Positions 52,943-61,990 of a DNA stretch of 64,000 nucleotides are shown one piece after another; the first letter of the stretch is position 1; every line of letters begins with the position of its first letter. This DNA comes from Methylovulum miyakonense HT12 (lineage in GTDB: Bacteria > Pseudomonadota > Gammaproteobacteria > Methylococcales > Methylomonadaceae). Below the pieces are notes generated by a model. That model was given only the letters and a program-made list of their open reading frames with translations. It did no database searches and had not been told where the DNA came from. Location: positions 1,689,551 to 1,753,550 of the forward strand of contig NZ_KB913025.1 of the NCBI RefSeq assembly GCF_000384075.1, in the 5' to 3' direction. Position numbers and translations under genes: made by a program.

Positions 52943-54463
52943 TTATTTCAACTCAACCGCTTTAACAGCCACCCGCCAATAAACCAACCAAACCAAAAAA
53001 CCCATCAACAATCCCAGCACCACAGGCCAATCGCCCATTCTGGCATACGGTGTCATGCCGCCCATGGGCGTGATGCTGCTGGTCAAAACCGTGGTGGTAA
53101 ACGGTTCGGCTTTGGCGGCTAAACTGCCATCGGGGGCGATCACCGCCGTCATGCCGGTGTTGGTGGTGCGGAGCATAAAGCGTCCGGTTTCTATCGCCCG
53201 CATTTGCGCGATTTGCAGATGCTGGTGCGGTTCGATGGAATTGCCGAACCACGCGTCGTTGGTGACGTTGACCAGATAGGCGGCTTCCGGCAAGCCGACG
53301 ATGTTGGCATCGCCGAAGGCATCTTCGTAACAGATGGAGGTGATGAACGGGTAGCCACCCGCTTTTAGCAAGGGTTGCGCGTCGCCGCCTGGGGTGAAGT
53401 TGCCCAGGCGGATGTCGAGTTTGTTGAGGATGTAGCCGGACACGGGTTGCCAGGGCATGTATTCGCCAAACGGCAGCAAGTGGTTTTTGCTGAAAATGCC
53501 GCGAAGCCGGCCCAGTGTCAGCACCGAGTTGTACATCTCGTGGGCGTTATCGCCTTCCACGGGCAGGCTGACGATCAAATCGCTGTGGTGCTGCCCGGCT
53601 TCAGTTTGCAAAGGGAAGAGATAAAATCCTTCCACTTCGGACAAGTACGCCGGGATTGCCGATTCCGGCCAGACGATGATGTCCGTCCCCCAGTGTCGGG
53701 CGGTCAGGTCTTTGTACATCGTCATAGTTTTCAGCTGGTTTTCCGGCAACCATTTTTGGTCTTGCGGAATGTTGCCTTGGATCAGTGCGACGCTCAAGGG
53801 TTTGCCTATCGACTGAGTCCATGTAACGGTTTGCAACACCCCGCCGACTAACCAGATCATGATTAACCCTCCGCCTTGCCACCGCCGTTGTTCGGGTTGG
53901 TGCAGCATCGCTACGACCAAAGTGGCGGATAAGGCCAGCAGCAAGCCTGTGCCATACGCGCCGACTAGGGGGATGTAGCCCGCCAACGGCGTGTGCAGTT
54001 GCGAGTATGCACCCAGCAACCACGGGAATCCGTTCAGCAACAGCACGCCACGGAAATATTCCACCAACACCCAGATCAAGGGCAAACCCAGCAAACTACG
54101 GTTGGCGCGGCACAGCACCGCTAGCCAACCCGCCAAGGCCGGGAACAAGCTCCAGAATGCGCAAAATAACGCGGTCAACGTCCCTGCCGCCAAGGCGCTT
54201 GCGTGTCCGTAATCGTGGATGCTGACATACACCCACGACACGCCCGTGCCGAATGAGCCTAAACCGAACAGGTAGCCGCGCCACAGCCCGCGCAACGGGG
54301 TCGCGTACCGCCAGCCAGCGAATAGCAGGATGAGCGCCAGCGGGGCGAGGGCGGCATGGTCAAAAGGGGAGAAAGCCAAGGTGAACAGGCCACCGGCGGT
54401 TAGGGCTAGCAAGTCCCGGAGGTATCCGGATTGGAAGTGTTTGCTTAGGTTTTGGTTGGGCAT
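52943..54463 (-). CDS. lnt: Apolipoprotein N-acyltransferase
   Basis: 506 residues, eight membrane segments with a nitrilase domain in the periplasm. It adds the third acyl chain to lipoproteins. The catalytic triad is visible: Glu in WPESAIPAY, Lys in SKNHLLPFGEYMPW and Cys in SICYEDAFGD. Normal length. Divergent from the TonB receptor gene 200 bases away. Confidence 0.97.
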   Translation of the reverse strand: MPNQNLSKHFQSGYLRDLLALTAGGLFTLAFSPFDHAALAPLALILLFAGWRYATPLRGLWRGYLFGLGSFGTGVSWVYVSIHDYGHASALAAGTLTALFCAFWSLFPALAGWLAVLCRANRSLLGLPLIWVLVEYFRGVLLLNGFPWLLGAYSQLHTPLAGYIPLVGAYGTGLLLALSATLVVAMLHQPEQRRWQGGGLIMIWLVGGVLQTVTWTQSIGKPLSVALIQGNIPQDQKWLPENQLKTMTMYKDLTARHWGTDIIVWPESAIPAYLSEVEGFYLFPLQTEAGQHHSDLIVSLPVEGDNAHEMYNSVLTLGRLRGIFSKNHLLPFGEYMPWQPVSGYILNKLDIRLGNFTPGGDAQPLLKAGGYPFITSICYEDAFGDANIVGLPEAAYLVNVTNDAWFGNSIEPHQHLQIAQMRAIETGRFMLRTTNTGMTAVIAPDGSLAAKAEPFTTTVLTSSITPMGGMTPYARMGDWPVVLGLLMGFLVWLVYWRVAVKAVELK

Positions 54464-54666
54464 AAGGGTTGATGGGGCTAAGGGATTTCTGGAATTCTGC
54501 CAGTCATGGTGGGTAAAAGCAACTCAGTGGGCATGCTATGCTTGTTTGGAGGGCTTGGCTGGTGATTGGCGGTCAGGAAAAATTCCTATTTCTGGCGCCT
54601 ATCTATAGTTTGCCCTTGCAATTGGTTAAGATGCTGGGATTTGCTAACGATTAACATAACAACACG

Positions 54667-56979
54667 ATGAAAAAGATTTTCTTAAGCTTGGGCTTATGCG
54701 GATGGGCGGTAGCCAGTGTTGCGGCTACTGAAACCCGGCAACCCGTCGATTTGGATACCGTGGAAGTGGTTGGGGTGACGCCCATGCAAACGGCGGGCGG
54801 TGTGGCCATCGACAAAATCCCCGCCGCCGTGCAAACCGTGAGTTCGGAACAATTGCAAAAATCCCAAAGCCTGTCGTTGGCGGAATATATCAACCGCTAT
54901 CTGGGTGGCGTGCATATCAACGAAGCGCAGAACAACCCCTTGCAGCCGGATGTGTATTACCGGGGCTTTGTCGCCTCGCCGCTGTTGGGTTTGCCGCAGG
55001 GCTTGTCGGTGTATGTCAACGGCGTACGGTTTAACGAACCGTTTGGCGATTCGGTGAATTGGGATTTGATCCCGCCTGGTGCGATAGAATCGACCACTTT
55101 GCACGGCGGTTCCAATCCGGTCTATGGCCTGAACAGTTTGGGCGGGGCCATCGTCATGAAAACCAAGACTGGCTTTACCGCGCCGGGGCATCAGGTGGAA
55201 GTGTACGGCGGGTCGTTTGACCGCCATGTCGAAGAAATCAACAGCGGCGGCAATAACGGCAAATTGGGTTATTTTGTCGATTTGCGCAGTTTCGAGGAAC
55301 AAGGCTGGCGCGATTTTTCGCCATCGGATGCCAAACAGGCTTTAGGCACGTTAAGCTGGCAAGGTGATCGGGGCGGTTTGGATTTGACCGTCGCCGCCAA
55401 TGACAATGATTTGCGCGGCAATGGCGCAGTGCCTGTGCAATTATTGGCACAAGACCGCCATGCCGTGTTCACGCACCCGGACCAAACTGTCACGCGGCTG
55501 TTTTTTACCGAATTGTCCGGCAATTATGCGCTGAATGATCATGTCGAACTGACGGGTAATGTGTATTTCCGGCAAAACCGGATGCGCTCGTTTAATGGTG
55601 ACAACAGCGATTATGGCGCGTGTGAAACGGACGGGACTTTGTTGTGCGATGGTGATGGTGCAGAAGTGACAGACACCAATGGCAATGTGGTCAATTTCAG
55701 CGATAGCGTAGCGGGCGCGACCAACAACACCAGTTTCACCAATATGTACACACGCGGCGGCACGGTTCAGGCGATGTTTGCCCAGACCCTGTTCGCCCAT
55801 GAAAACAGCCTGGTGGTCGGCACCAGCTATGACAATGCCGATGTGCATTTTGGCTCGGACACGGAATTGGCTTCACTGACCAATGACCGGGGAACTATCG
55901 GCAGCGGCATTTATGTGGACGGATCGAGGGTTCGGCTACATACGCATTCCGATACCGTGGGCGTTTATGCCACCGACAGTTTTTCCATCACCGATAAATT
56001 GACCGCCAATGTCGCCGGACGCTTTAACCATATTGATCTGGCGATGATTGATGGCTATATCAATGCGGATAGAAACCTCAATGGCCAGCATGTGTTTGAA
56101 CGTTTCAACCCGTCCGCAGGTTTGACTTACCAAGCCTTGCCCAGTGTCGCGGTGTACGGCAGTTACAGCGAATCGTCCCGCGCCCCCACGCCGATGGAGC
56201 TGAGCTGCGCCGATCCCGAAGCACCTTGCAAACTGCCCAATTCCTTCGTCAGCGACCCGGAGTTAAAGCAAGTCGTCTCCAATACCTTCGAGGCAGGGTT
56301 AAAAGGCCATCTAAAAGGTTTGATAGGCAAGGGCGACGGGCAGTGGAATTTGGGGTATTTCCATACCACGAATGAGGACGACATTATCTTCCGCCGTGAT
56401 TTTTCCAGTAATTTTAATAACCAAGGCTATTTCAGCAATGTCGGCAAGACCTTGCGCCAAGGATTGGAAACGGGGGCTAGCGTGACTTATCCGCAGGTGT
56501 TCAGTGACATTGATGACTGGCATTTTTCCACTAATTACACGTATTTGGACGCCACTTTTTTGGACAGTTTTGGTGTCCAAAATCCGCTGGAGCAAGGACA
56601 AATTGCGATGGTGACTTCCGGTGACCATATCCCTGGCATTCCCGAGCATTTGTTCAAATGGGCATTAGGCGTGGATTTGTGGCAGAAAGTCTCGGTGGGC
56701 GTGAATGGTATTTTCAACGGTAACCAAGTTTTTCGCGGCGATGAGGCCAATATCGCCAAACCTTTGGCGGGTTATTGGCTGTTGAACGCCACGGCGGAAT
56801 ATAAAGCCACGAAATATTTCACCGTGTTCGGCAAGCTCGATAATCTGGCGGACGAGCGTTATAGCTCGTTTGGCATGTATGGCAATGCGACGGATATTTT
56901 TCCAAATTTCAACGATGGCCGCTTTGTCTCCCCGGGTGCGCCACGGGCGGGTTGGGTTGGGGTAAGGTTGACGTTTTAA
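54667..56979 (+). CDS. TonB-dependent outer-membrane receptor
   Basis: 770 residues. Signal peptide at 1-20, a TonB box-like DTVEVVGV at about 30, the plug domain (VYYRGF, NGVRFNEPFGDSVNWDLIP, GAIVMKTKTG) and a 22-strand barrel ending in WVGVRLTF. It takes up a scarce ligand with energy from TonB; iron siderophore, cobalamin and, in methanotrophs, copper-methanobactin are the usual ones. No ligand-specific partner is near, so the substrate is open. Confidence 0.92.
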   Translation: MKKIFLSLGLCGWAVASVAATETRQPVDLDTVEVVGVTPMQTAGGVAIDKIPAAVQTVSSEQLQKSQSLSLAEYINRYLGGVHINEAQNNPLQPDVYYRGFVASPLLGLPQGLSVYVNGVRFNEPFGDSVNWDLIPPGAIESTTLHGGSNPVYGLNSLGGAIVMKTKTGFTAPGHQVEVYGGSFDRHVEEINSGGNNGKLGYFVDLRSFEEQGWRDFSPSDAKQALGTLSWQGDRGGLDLTVAANDNDLRGNGAVPVQLLAQDRHAVFTHPDQTVTRLFFTELSGNYALNDHVELTGNVYFRQNRMRSFNGDNSDYGACETDGTLLCDGDGAEVTDTNGNVVNFSDSVAGATNNTSFTNMYTRGGTVQAMFAQTLFAHENSLVVGTSYDNADVHFGSDTELASLTNDRGTIGSGIYVDGSRVRLHTHSDTVGVYATDSFSITDKLTANVAGRFNHIDLAMIDGYINADRNLNGQHVFERFNPSAGLTYQALPSVAVYGSYSESSRAPTPMELSCADPEAPCKLPNSFVSDPELKQVVSNTFEAGLKGHLKGLIGKGDGQWNLGYFHTTNEDDIIFRRDFSSNFNNQGYFSNVGKTLRQGLETGASVTYPQVFSDIDDWHFSTNYTYLDATFLDSFGVQNPLEQGQIAMVTSGDHIPGIPEHLFKWALGVDLWQKVSVGVNGIFNGNQVFRGDEANIAKPLAGYWLLNATAEYKATKYFTVFGKLDNLADERYSSFGMYGNATDIFPNFNDGRFVSPGAPRAGWVGVRLTF

Positions 56980-57281
56980 TTCCATATGGCGGCTTTAGCC
57001 CGCACGCATGTGCGGTAGCCGTGGTTTAAATCCACCGGCTTTAGACGTATTCTCTTTAGTCGGCGGTTTAGTCCGCCGATCTTCAACCCACCAGCTTGAG
57101 CTGGTGGTTGTTGAGTAGGCTTGTAATGTCGGAAGTTTTGAACTATCAAGAAGCCACAGCCTGCGGTAGCGACTAAACCCTGGCCGGGCACGTTAGGTGC
57201 CAAATGGACACGCCCTGTGGTTAAGGCTATGAAATAGTAAGGGAAAATGGCATGGGGTAGATGGCTATCTATGTGGCGGAC
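56980..57281. repeat. Hairpin array between convergent genes
   Basis: A run of hairpins from 56990 to 57110: GGCTTTAGCC, CCGCAC/GTGCGG (57000-57015), GTGG/CCAC around TTTAAAT, CGGCGG/CCGCCG (57061-57078) and CCACCAGCT/AGCTGGTGG (57088-57107). Several loops share TTTA. No gene. It probably ends the receptor transcript, and may be an old mobile-element end. Confidence 0.55.
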
Positions 57282-58427
57282 TTATTTGTCATAAGCTTCC
57301 ACATGCTTAAAAAATTTATTGACGCTACGGAGATAATCAATCACCTTCTCCTTAAAGATAGGCGCGGATGGTTCTGCGTGTTTTAGTAAGAAATTGAAAA
57401 TATCTATTTTAACGTTGCCAGTCCAATCTGGGTCAACTGCCAATGATGGCGACGCAAAACCATGTTCGATTAAAAAATCAGCCAGTTTCCTTATATCCGT
57501 GATGGGCAGGTTATTGGCAACATCGCCTGATAGGCTAGGCAACAAGATAACTTGGTTGTAATTCACAAAATGCGTAGTCCTGGCGCGGACAATATTATTG
57601 AACTGCTTAGTTTCCGGACGACGGCTGATCACTACTACATCAGCGTCAATTCTGTTGAAAAGTTCAAGTAAATGGATGGCCGAACCCTCTTCGACAATAA
57701 TCTTTTCTGCTTGGCTATACACCTTGAGTTGGGTTAAAACAGGATGCATTTCCGGATAAAAAATGAAATAACCTTCGTTTTGTAAAGAAGGTTCCAAGGC
57801 ATGCAATCCCGCAATAGCCCTCATACGGAAGTTTTTTCGTGAAACGAATACTTTGGGGGAGAAATTATCAGGCAGTGGCTGGTTTGCTAAACGCTCACCC
57901 AGTTGTAGTGTGGATAAATAGCGCAGGTATTCAGTGGATACGGGTTTGAAAAGTTGGGAACCCGGTTCCGGGATGACGAGTTCATCCACTTCGGTGAGTT
58001 CGGTTATATAACGTATGTTGCTTTCATCAAGCCCGAACAAACCGAGTATATCTTTTGCATAGCCTGGCAAATGGCGGTCCAATTCATATTCCTTCACATT
58101 AGGCAGGAACAGGGCGCCGCGGCATTGGTCACGGTAAAGCCCCCAAGCCCATGCCCTATGGATGCATTCAGAAAGGAAATGTCCGAAATGTGTATGTAAT
58201 CCGCCCAGATACAACCATTTACCTGCTAATTTTGCAGGTTGTTGGGTTAACTGCGCAGATTGCAATGCCTCGTTAAGTAAGGGACGGCCACTGCGCATGT
58301 GTGAAAAATAGGCCGGGTCATCTTGGCCACGCACCACACCATGGGCAAAACTTGTTGGCCCGCTACCAAAATCATGCTGTATGGTTTGCGGCACTATCAA
58401 TGCCTTATTTTTTTGGACGATTTCCAT
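57282..58427 (-). CDS. Family 61 glycosyltransferase, paralogue 1
   Basis: 381 residues from ATG 58427, which aligns with the start of paralogue 2; a TTG upstream adds unrelated residues. GGLHTHFGHFLSECIHRAWAW near residue 85, KVFVSRKNFR and GSAIHLLELFN are GT61/DUF563 features. The fold acts as an inverting glycosyltransferase on surface glycans. It is highly similar to the upstream gene (tandem duplication, 52 bases apart). Soluble, no signal. Confidence 0.85.
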   Translation of the reverse strand: MEIVQKNKALIVPQTIQHDFGSGPTSFAHGVVRGQDDPAYFSHMRSGRPLLNEALQSAQLTQQPAKLAGKWLYLGGLHTHFGHFLSECIHRAWAWGLYRDQCRGALFLPNVKEYELDRHLPGYAKDILGLFGLDESNIRYITELTEVDELVIPEPGSQLFKPVSTEYLRYLSTLQLGERLANQPLPDNFSPKVFVSRKNFRMRAIAGLHALEPSLQNEGYFIFYPEMHPVLTQLKVYSQAEKIIVEEGSAIHLLELFNRIDADVVVISRRPETKQFNNIVRARTTHFVNYNQVILLPSLSGDVANNLPITDIRKLADFLIEHGFASPSLAVDPDWTGNVKIDIFNFLLKHAEPSAPIFKEKVIDYLRSVNKFFKHVEAYDK

Positions 58428-58479
58428 TATCTGGCGGCTCCGGTTTATCAATGCCCTTGAAAAATGAATAAGGACAATT

Positions 58480-59628
58480 TCATTTCCTGAGGGTACTTAC
58501 GGATTTTAAAAAAACATTGACGCTTTGGAGATATTCGACAACCTTCCCGTTAAGTTCAGGCATGGATGAATTTGCGTGCTGTAGTAAGTGGTTTAACATA
58601 TCTTTTTTGGCATTGTCCGTCCAATTGGGGGCAATCGCCATTGATGGGGAAATGAAGTCATGCAACGCCATGAATTCAAACAGGTTTTTCATATCGGTGA
58701 CGGGTAAGGCATTGTCGTATTTGTCTGAAAGGCGCGGCAAAAAGGTGAACTGGTTGTAATTCACATAATGCGTAGCACGGGGACGGATAATGTTGGTGAA
58801 CAATTGCGCATTTTCACGACGGTTAATCACTAAAACATCCGCTTCAATTTTATCCAATAGTTCAAGTAAATGGATGGCGGAGCCTTCTTCAAAAATAATT
58901 TTTTCGGCTTCGAGATAAACTTTCAGTTGGACCGGAATGGAATGCTTTTCTGGATAAAAAATATAATAACCATTCTGTTGCAAACCCGTTTCCAGCGCGT
59001 CCAGGCCTGCAACGGAGCGGTGATTACGGTAATTTTTTCTGGAAACAAAGACTTTTGGGGAAAACCCCTCAGGAAGCGGTTGATTGGCAAAACGCTTGCC
59101 TAATTGCAGCGTGGATAAAAATTCCAGGTATTCATTTAATGCCGGCTTTCCAAGTTGTGAACCCGGTTCAGGAACGATGAGTTCGTCGACTTCCGTCAAT
59201 TCGGTGATATACCGGATAGCGCTTTCTTCCAGCCCCAATAAACCGAATATTTCCTTTGCATAGCCCGCCAGATGCCGGCCCAATTCATATTCCTTAATAT
59301 TGGGCAGGAACAAAACACCGCGGCATTGGTCCCGATATTCTTTCCACGCCCATATCCTATGGATACATTCAGAGAGGAAATGCCCAAAATGGGGATGTAT
59401 GCCGCCAAGATATAGCCATTTGCCAGCTAGCCTTGCGGGTTGTTTAGCTAGTTCAATAGACTGCAATTGTTCATTAAGTAACGGACGGCCAGAGCGCATG
59501 TGGGAAAAATAAACCGGATCCGTCCCGTCCCGCACCACACCGTGGACAAAATTATCCTTCCCATGCTCAAAATCCCTTTGGAATGTTTGCGGTACGATCA
59601 AGGCATTGTTTTTTTGAACGGCTTCCAT
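58480..59628 (-). CDS. Family 61 glycosyltransferase, paralogue 2
   Basis: 382 residues. It repeats the layout of paralogue 1 (GGIHPHFGHFLSECIHRIWAW, KVFVSRKNYR, GSAIHLLELLD). The pair probably adds related sugars in one surface-glycan pathway. Small indels and many substitutions show the copies are not recent duplicates. Confidence 0.85.
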   Translation of the reverse strand: MEAVQKNNALIVPQTFQRDFEHGKDNFVHGVVRDGTDPVYFSHMRSGRPLLNEQLQSIELAKQPARLAGKWLYLGGIHPHFGHFLSECIHRIWAWKEYRDQCRGVLFLPNIKEYELGRHLAGYAKEIFGLLGLEESAIRYITELTEVDELIVPEPGSQLGKPALNEYLEFLSTLQLGKRFANQPLPEGFSPKVFVSRKNYRNHRSVAGLDALETGLQQNGYYIFYPEKHSIPVQLKVYLEAEKIIFEEGSAIHLLELLDKIEADVLVINRRENAQLFTNIIRPRATHYVNYNQFTFLPRLSDKYDNALPVTDMKNLFEFMALHDFISPSMAIAPNWTDNAKKDMLNHLLQHANSSMPELNGKVVEYLQSVNVFLKSVSTLRK

Positions 59629-59736
59629 AATCTGTTTGTGCCCTACTTAACTAATGGTTTTGAACATGCGGAGATTCAGCTGCCAAGTGCAATTGCCAGC
59701 CTCTTTAATCACGGGCAGTGGCGTGGCCTTTATTCC

Positions 59737-60753
59737 TTATTCACTTTTTTCATAGTGGGTGGCTAGCACATCATCCAGTGCCTTTTTTGCCCATAAGCGT
59801 CTTTCTTGTAACAGTCCAATATCTTCCCGTTCAGGATACATAGAGAAATCATCATTGAATAAGGGCGGCATTGCCGCCCCCAATTGCTTTTGCAATGCGG
59901 TGTTGGACGGCGCAAACAATTGGTGGAAATTCATGGCTGATTGCCTGGACGGATAACGGACGCTACCTTTAAATTGTTTGCGCAATGTCTCGATTAATTT
60001 CCCTTTTGTGGCGGGCGTCATGTTTAGCTCGCCCTCTTTAAGCCTTAGGTTTAATTCAAACACCAGGCATTCCAGGTCTAAAGAAAAAGCTTCGTTTTTC
60101 CGTTCGGGTATTACCAGGCCGCAATTTTCGGGGATGTTGGCAACTGCGCAGAAATCGTCGATCAGGTTGCCATTGATAAAATGTTCCTTGGAAAAAATCC
60201 TCGCTTTGACGTTTTCCGTGCCAAAACAGTTGGCCCACTTTTGGTAGATAGCAAAAAAGTCATAATAATGTTTATCCGGGTTATTAAAGTGCCCGGACGG
60301 GAGATAACCTGCGATTAATGCGGTGGAATACCTGGAAACGGCCATAAGGTCTTGCCGCCTAAAATAGACGATGACTTTGATCGACAAAAAATATTTGTCC
60401 AGCATCGTTTTTAATGACCGGATCTGTTCGGGATTTGAAATGCGGGCATGCAGCAGTTCGTTAGAAATGATGGCTTGGCGGCAACCATCGTCATTTAGCT
60501 CGTCCCGGAATTTTTGTTCCAGATGGCTACGGAAGTTATCCTGCTTTTCGGTCGAATCAATCCCGAATTTTGGTTTGGCAAATGTCCATGGTTCGCCTTC
60601 AGTAAAGGCGACCAGTTTCGCCGGGCCAAAAGATGTCGCATACAATACCCCGGCTTCTTTTAATTTAGGCCGGTTCAGTGTCAAGAAGTCTTGTATCGAG
60701 GTGGTGCCCGTCTTCGCAGTACCAATATGCAAAATCAGCGTATTTTTTTTCAT
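59737..60753 (-). CDS. Sulfotransferase-like protein
   Basis: 338 residues from the MKKNTLILHIG start. The PAPS-binding loop is LHIGTAKTGTTSIQDFL at about 6-22; the 3'-phosphate part KVIVYFRRQDLMAVSRYS follows near 130. It should transfer sulfate from PAPS to a glycan hydroxyl. The neighbouring glycosyltransferases make the glycan the likely acceptor. Similar proteins in other bacteria are annotated only as sulfotransferase-like; activity is inferred. Confidence 0.78.
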   Translation of the reverse strand: MKKNTLILHIGTAKTGTTSIQDFLTLNRPKLKEAGVLYATSFGPAKLVAFTEGEPWTFAKPKFGIDSTEKQDNFRSHLEQKFRDELNDDGCRQAIISNELLHARISNPEQIRSLKTMLDKYFLSIKVIVYFRRQDLMAVSRYSTALIAGYLPSGHFNNPDKHYYDFFAIYQKWANCFGTENVKARIFSKEHFINGNLIDDFCAVANIPENCGLVIPERKNEAFSLDLECLVFELNLRLKEGELNMTPATKGKLIETLRKQFKGSVRYPSRQSAMNFHQLFAPSNTALQKQLGAAMPPLFNDDFSMYPEREDIGLLQERRLWAKKALDDVLATHYEKSE

Positions 60754-60940
60754 TGATTCAAAAGTGATGTGCGCCACCCTTCAGGTATGGCCTAGGGTGG
60801 CCGGTGTTTGAAATGCCAATGGATTTTTAAGTGATTTCCGCGCCACTTTGGCTTTAAAGCAAGCTTATATCCCTAAAATTCAAGCAGATTTTTAAGTTGC
60901 ACGCAGCTATGCCGGTCACGGGGCTTTTTATGCATACCGC

Positions 60941-61696
60941 TTATGATGCCGGGATTTGCGATGTTTTTATTTCTTCAAGGACTTGCCTGTAAAGGCCGAA
61001 AGGTGCTGTCTCGCAAATTAAACGGACACTGTCGAGCGGCAAATGCCGCTTCCTGTTATTTTCTAAATTGGCGCTTCCCTGAAGCATGGACTGGTAGGCG
61101 TTAATGACTTGTTCCGTTGGTTCCATTTCAAGGAATTTATAGAGCATGTCCAGTTTGCCGTCATTGACGAAAAAATCCTCGTATATCAAAGGCAATACGC
61201 GCTCATCGGCAATATAGCGTTTTAACACATTGATGGAGGCGCGCCAATCATGGATGGCGGAAGCGGTGCGTTTGTCCCGCCGCCATGACAAGTCGTCGAT
61301 ATTGTTTGCCCTTGACTCGTACGATGAGGCAATGTCAATGATATTCCTCAGTAGAATAATGACTTTGGCATCAGGGATTTGCTCGAATAAGCGATCAAGG
61401 TGGTTATAAAGGAGAGGGATTTTATCCCCGACATAGCTTGCATTTGAAAAACGTCCGGCAACATTTTTGTAATAGGGGTTGAAGGTGGTCAGGTCATTAT
61501 AAAAAGTGTCGCCGGGTTGGATATTGCAAAACCGGTCGCTGGTGAAAAGCTCAGGTGTCAACGGTGCTTTAAAAAATAGGTTGCCATATCTTTCTACACC
61601 GATGATGATCCGTTCATCGCTCGCTATTAACCGCCACAACGCCGTTGTTCCAGAACGGGGAGCCCCGCATATGAAAAGGTATTTGTTTGTCATCAT
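60941..61696 (-). CDS. Sulfotransferase family protein
   Basis: 251 residues. CGAPRSGTTALWRLI is the PAPS loop at about residue 9, and VIILLRNIIDIASSYESRAN the second phosphate-binding part. Length and motifs fit the compact bacterial sulfotransferase family. It belongs to the same minus-strand run as the first sulfotransferase. Two starts one codon apart (61696 and 61693) are equally good. Confidence 0.82.
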   Translation of the reverse strand: MMTNKYLFICGAPRSGTTALWRLIASDERIIIGVERYGNLFFKAPLTPELFTSDRFCNIQPGDTFYNDLTTFNPYYKNVAGRFSNASYVGDKIPLLYNHLDRLFEQIPDAKVIILLRNIIDIASSYESRANNIDDLSWRRDKRTASAIHDWRASINVLKRYIADERVLPLIYEDFFVNDGKLDMLYKFLEMEPTEQVINAYQSMLQGSANLENNRKRHLPLDSVRLICETAPFGLYRQVLEEIKTSQIPAS

Positions 61697-61711
61697 TCTT
61701 ATGTGATCCAA

Positions 61712-61990
61712 AAATTTTTCTTGAATTATCGTAATGAATTATCTTTCAGGCAGGTGCATCCAACCAATGGAAAGGCCGTGCTTCCCTATCTAAAGCAATC
61801 GTTACAATATTTTTAAAAATGCTACGGCGAGCAAGTAAAGCCAATAGAGGGTTAAGGGTGTTGCTGGTTTAAATTAGAGGCCATAAAAATGGGTGGCCTC
61901 ATTTATGGCTGTGATTGCCCCAAACAACAAAAATTTGCCGCAAGCAATGCCTCCCCTCCTAAAAAAGCAAGGGTGCGATTGCTACAAATA
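61712..61990. other. Intergenic region in the glycan cluster
   Basis: About 280 bases, AT-rich. Nothing recognisable in it; a promoter for the sulfotransferase gene may be here. Confidence 0.4.
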
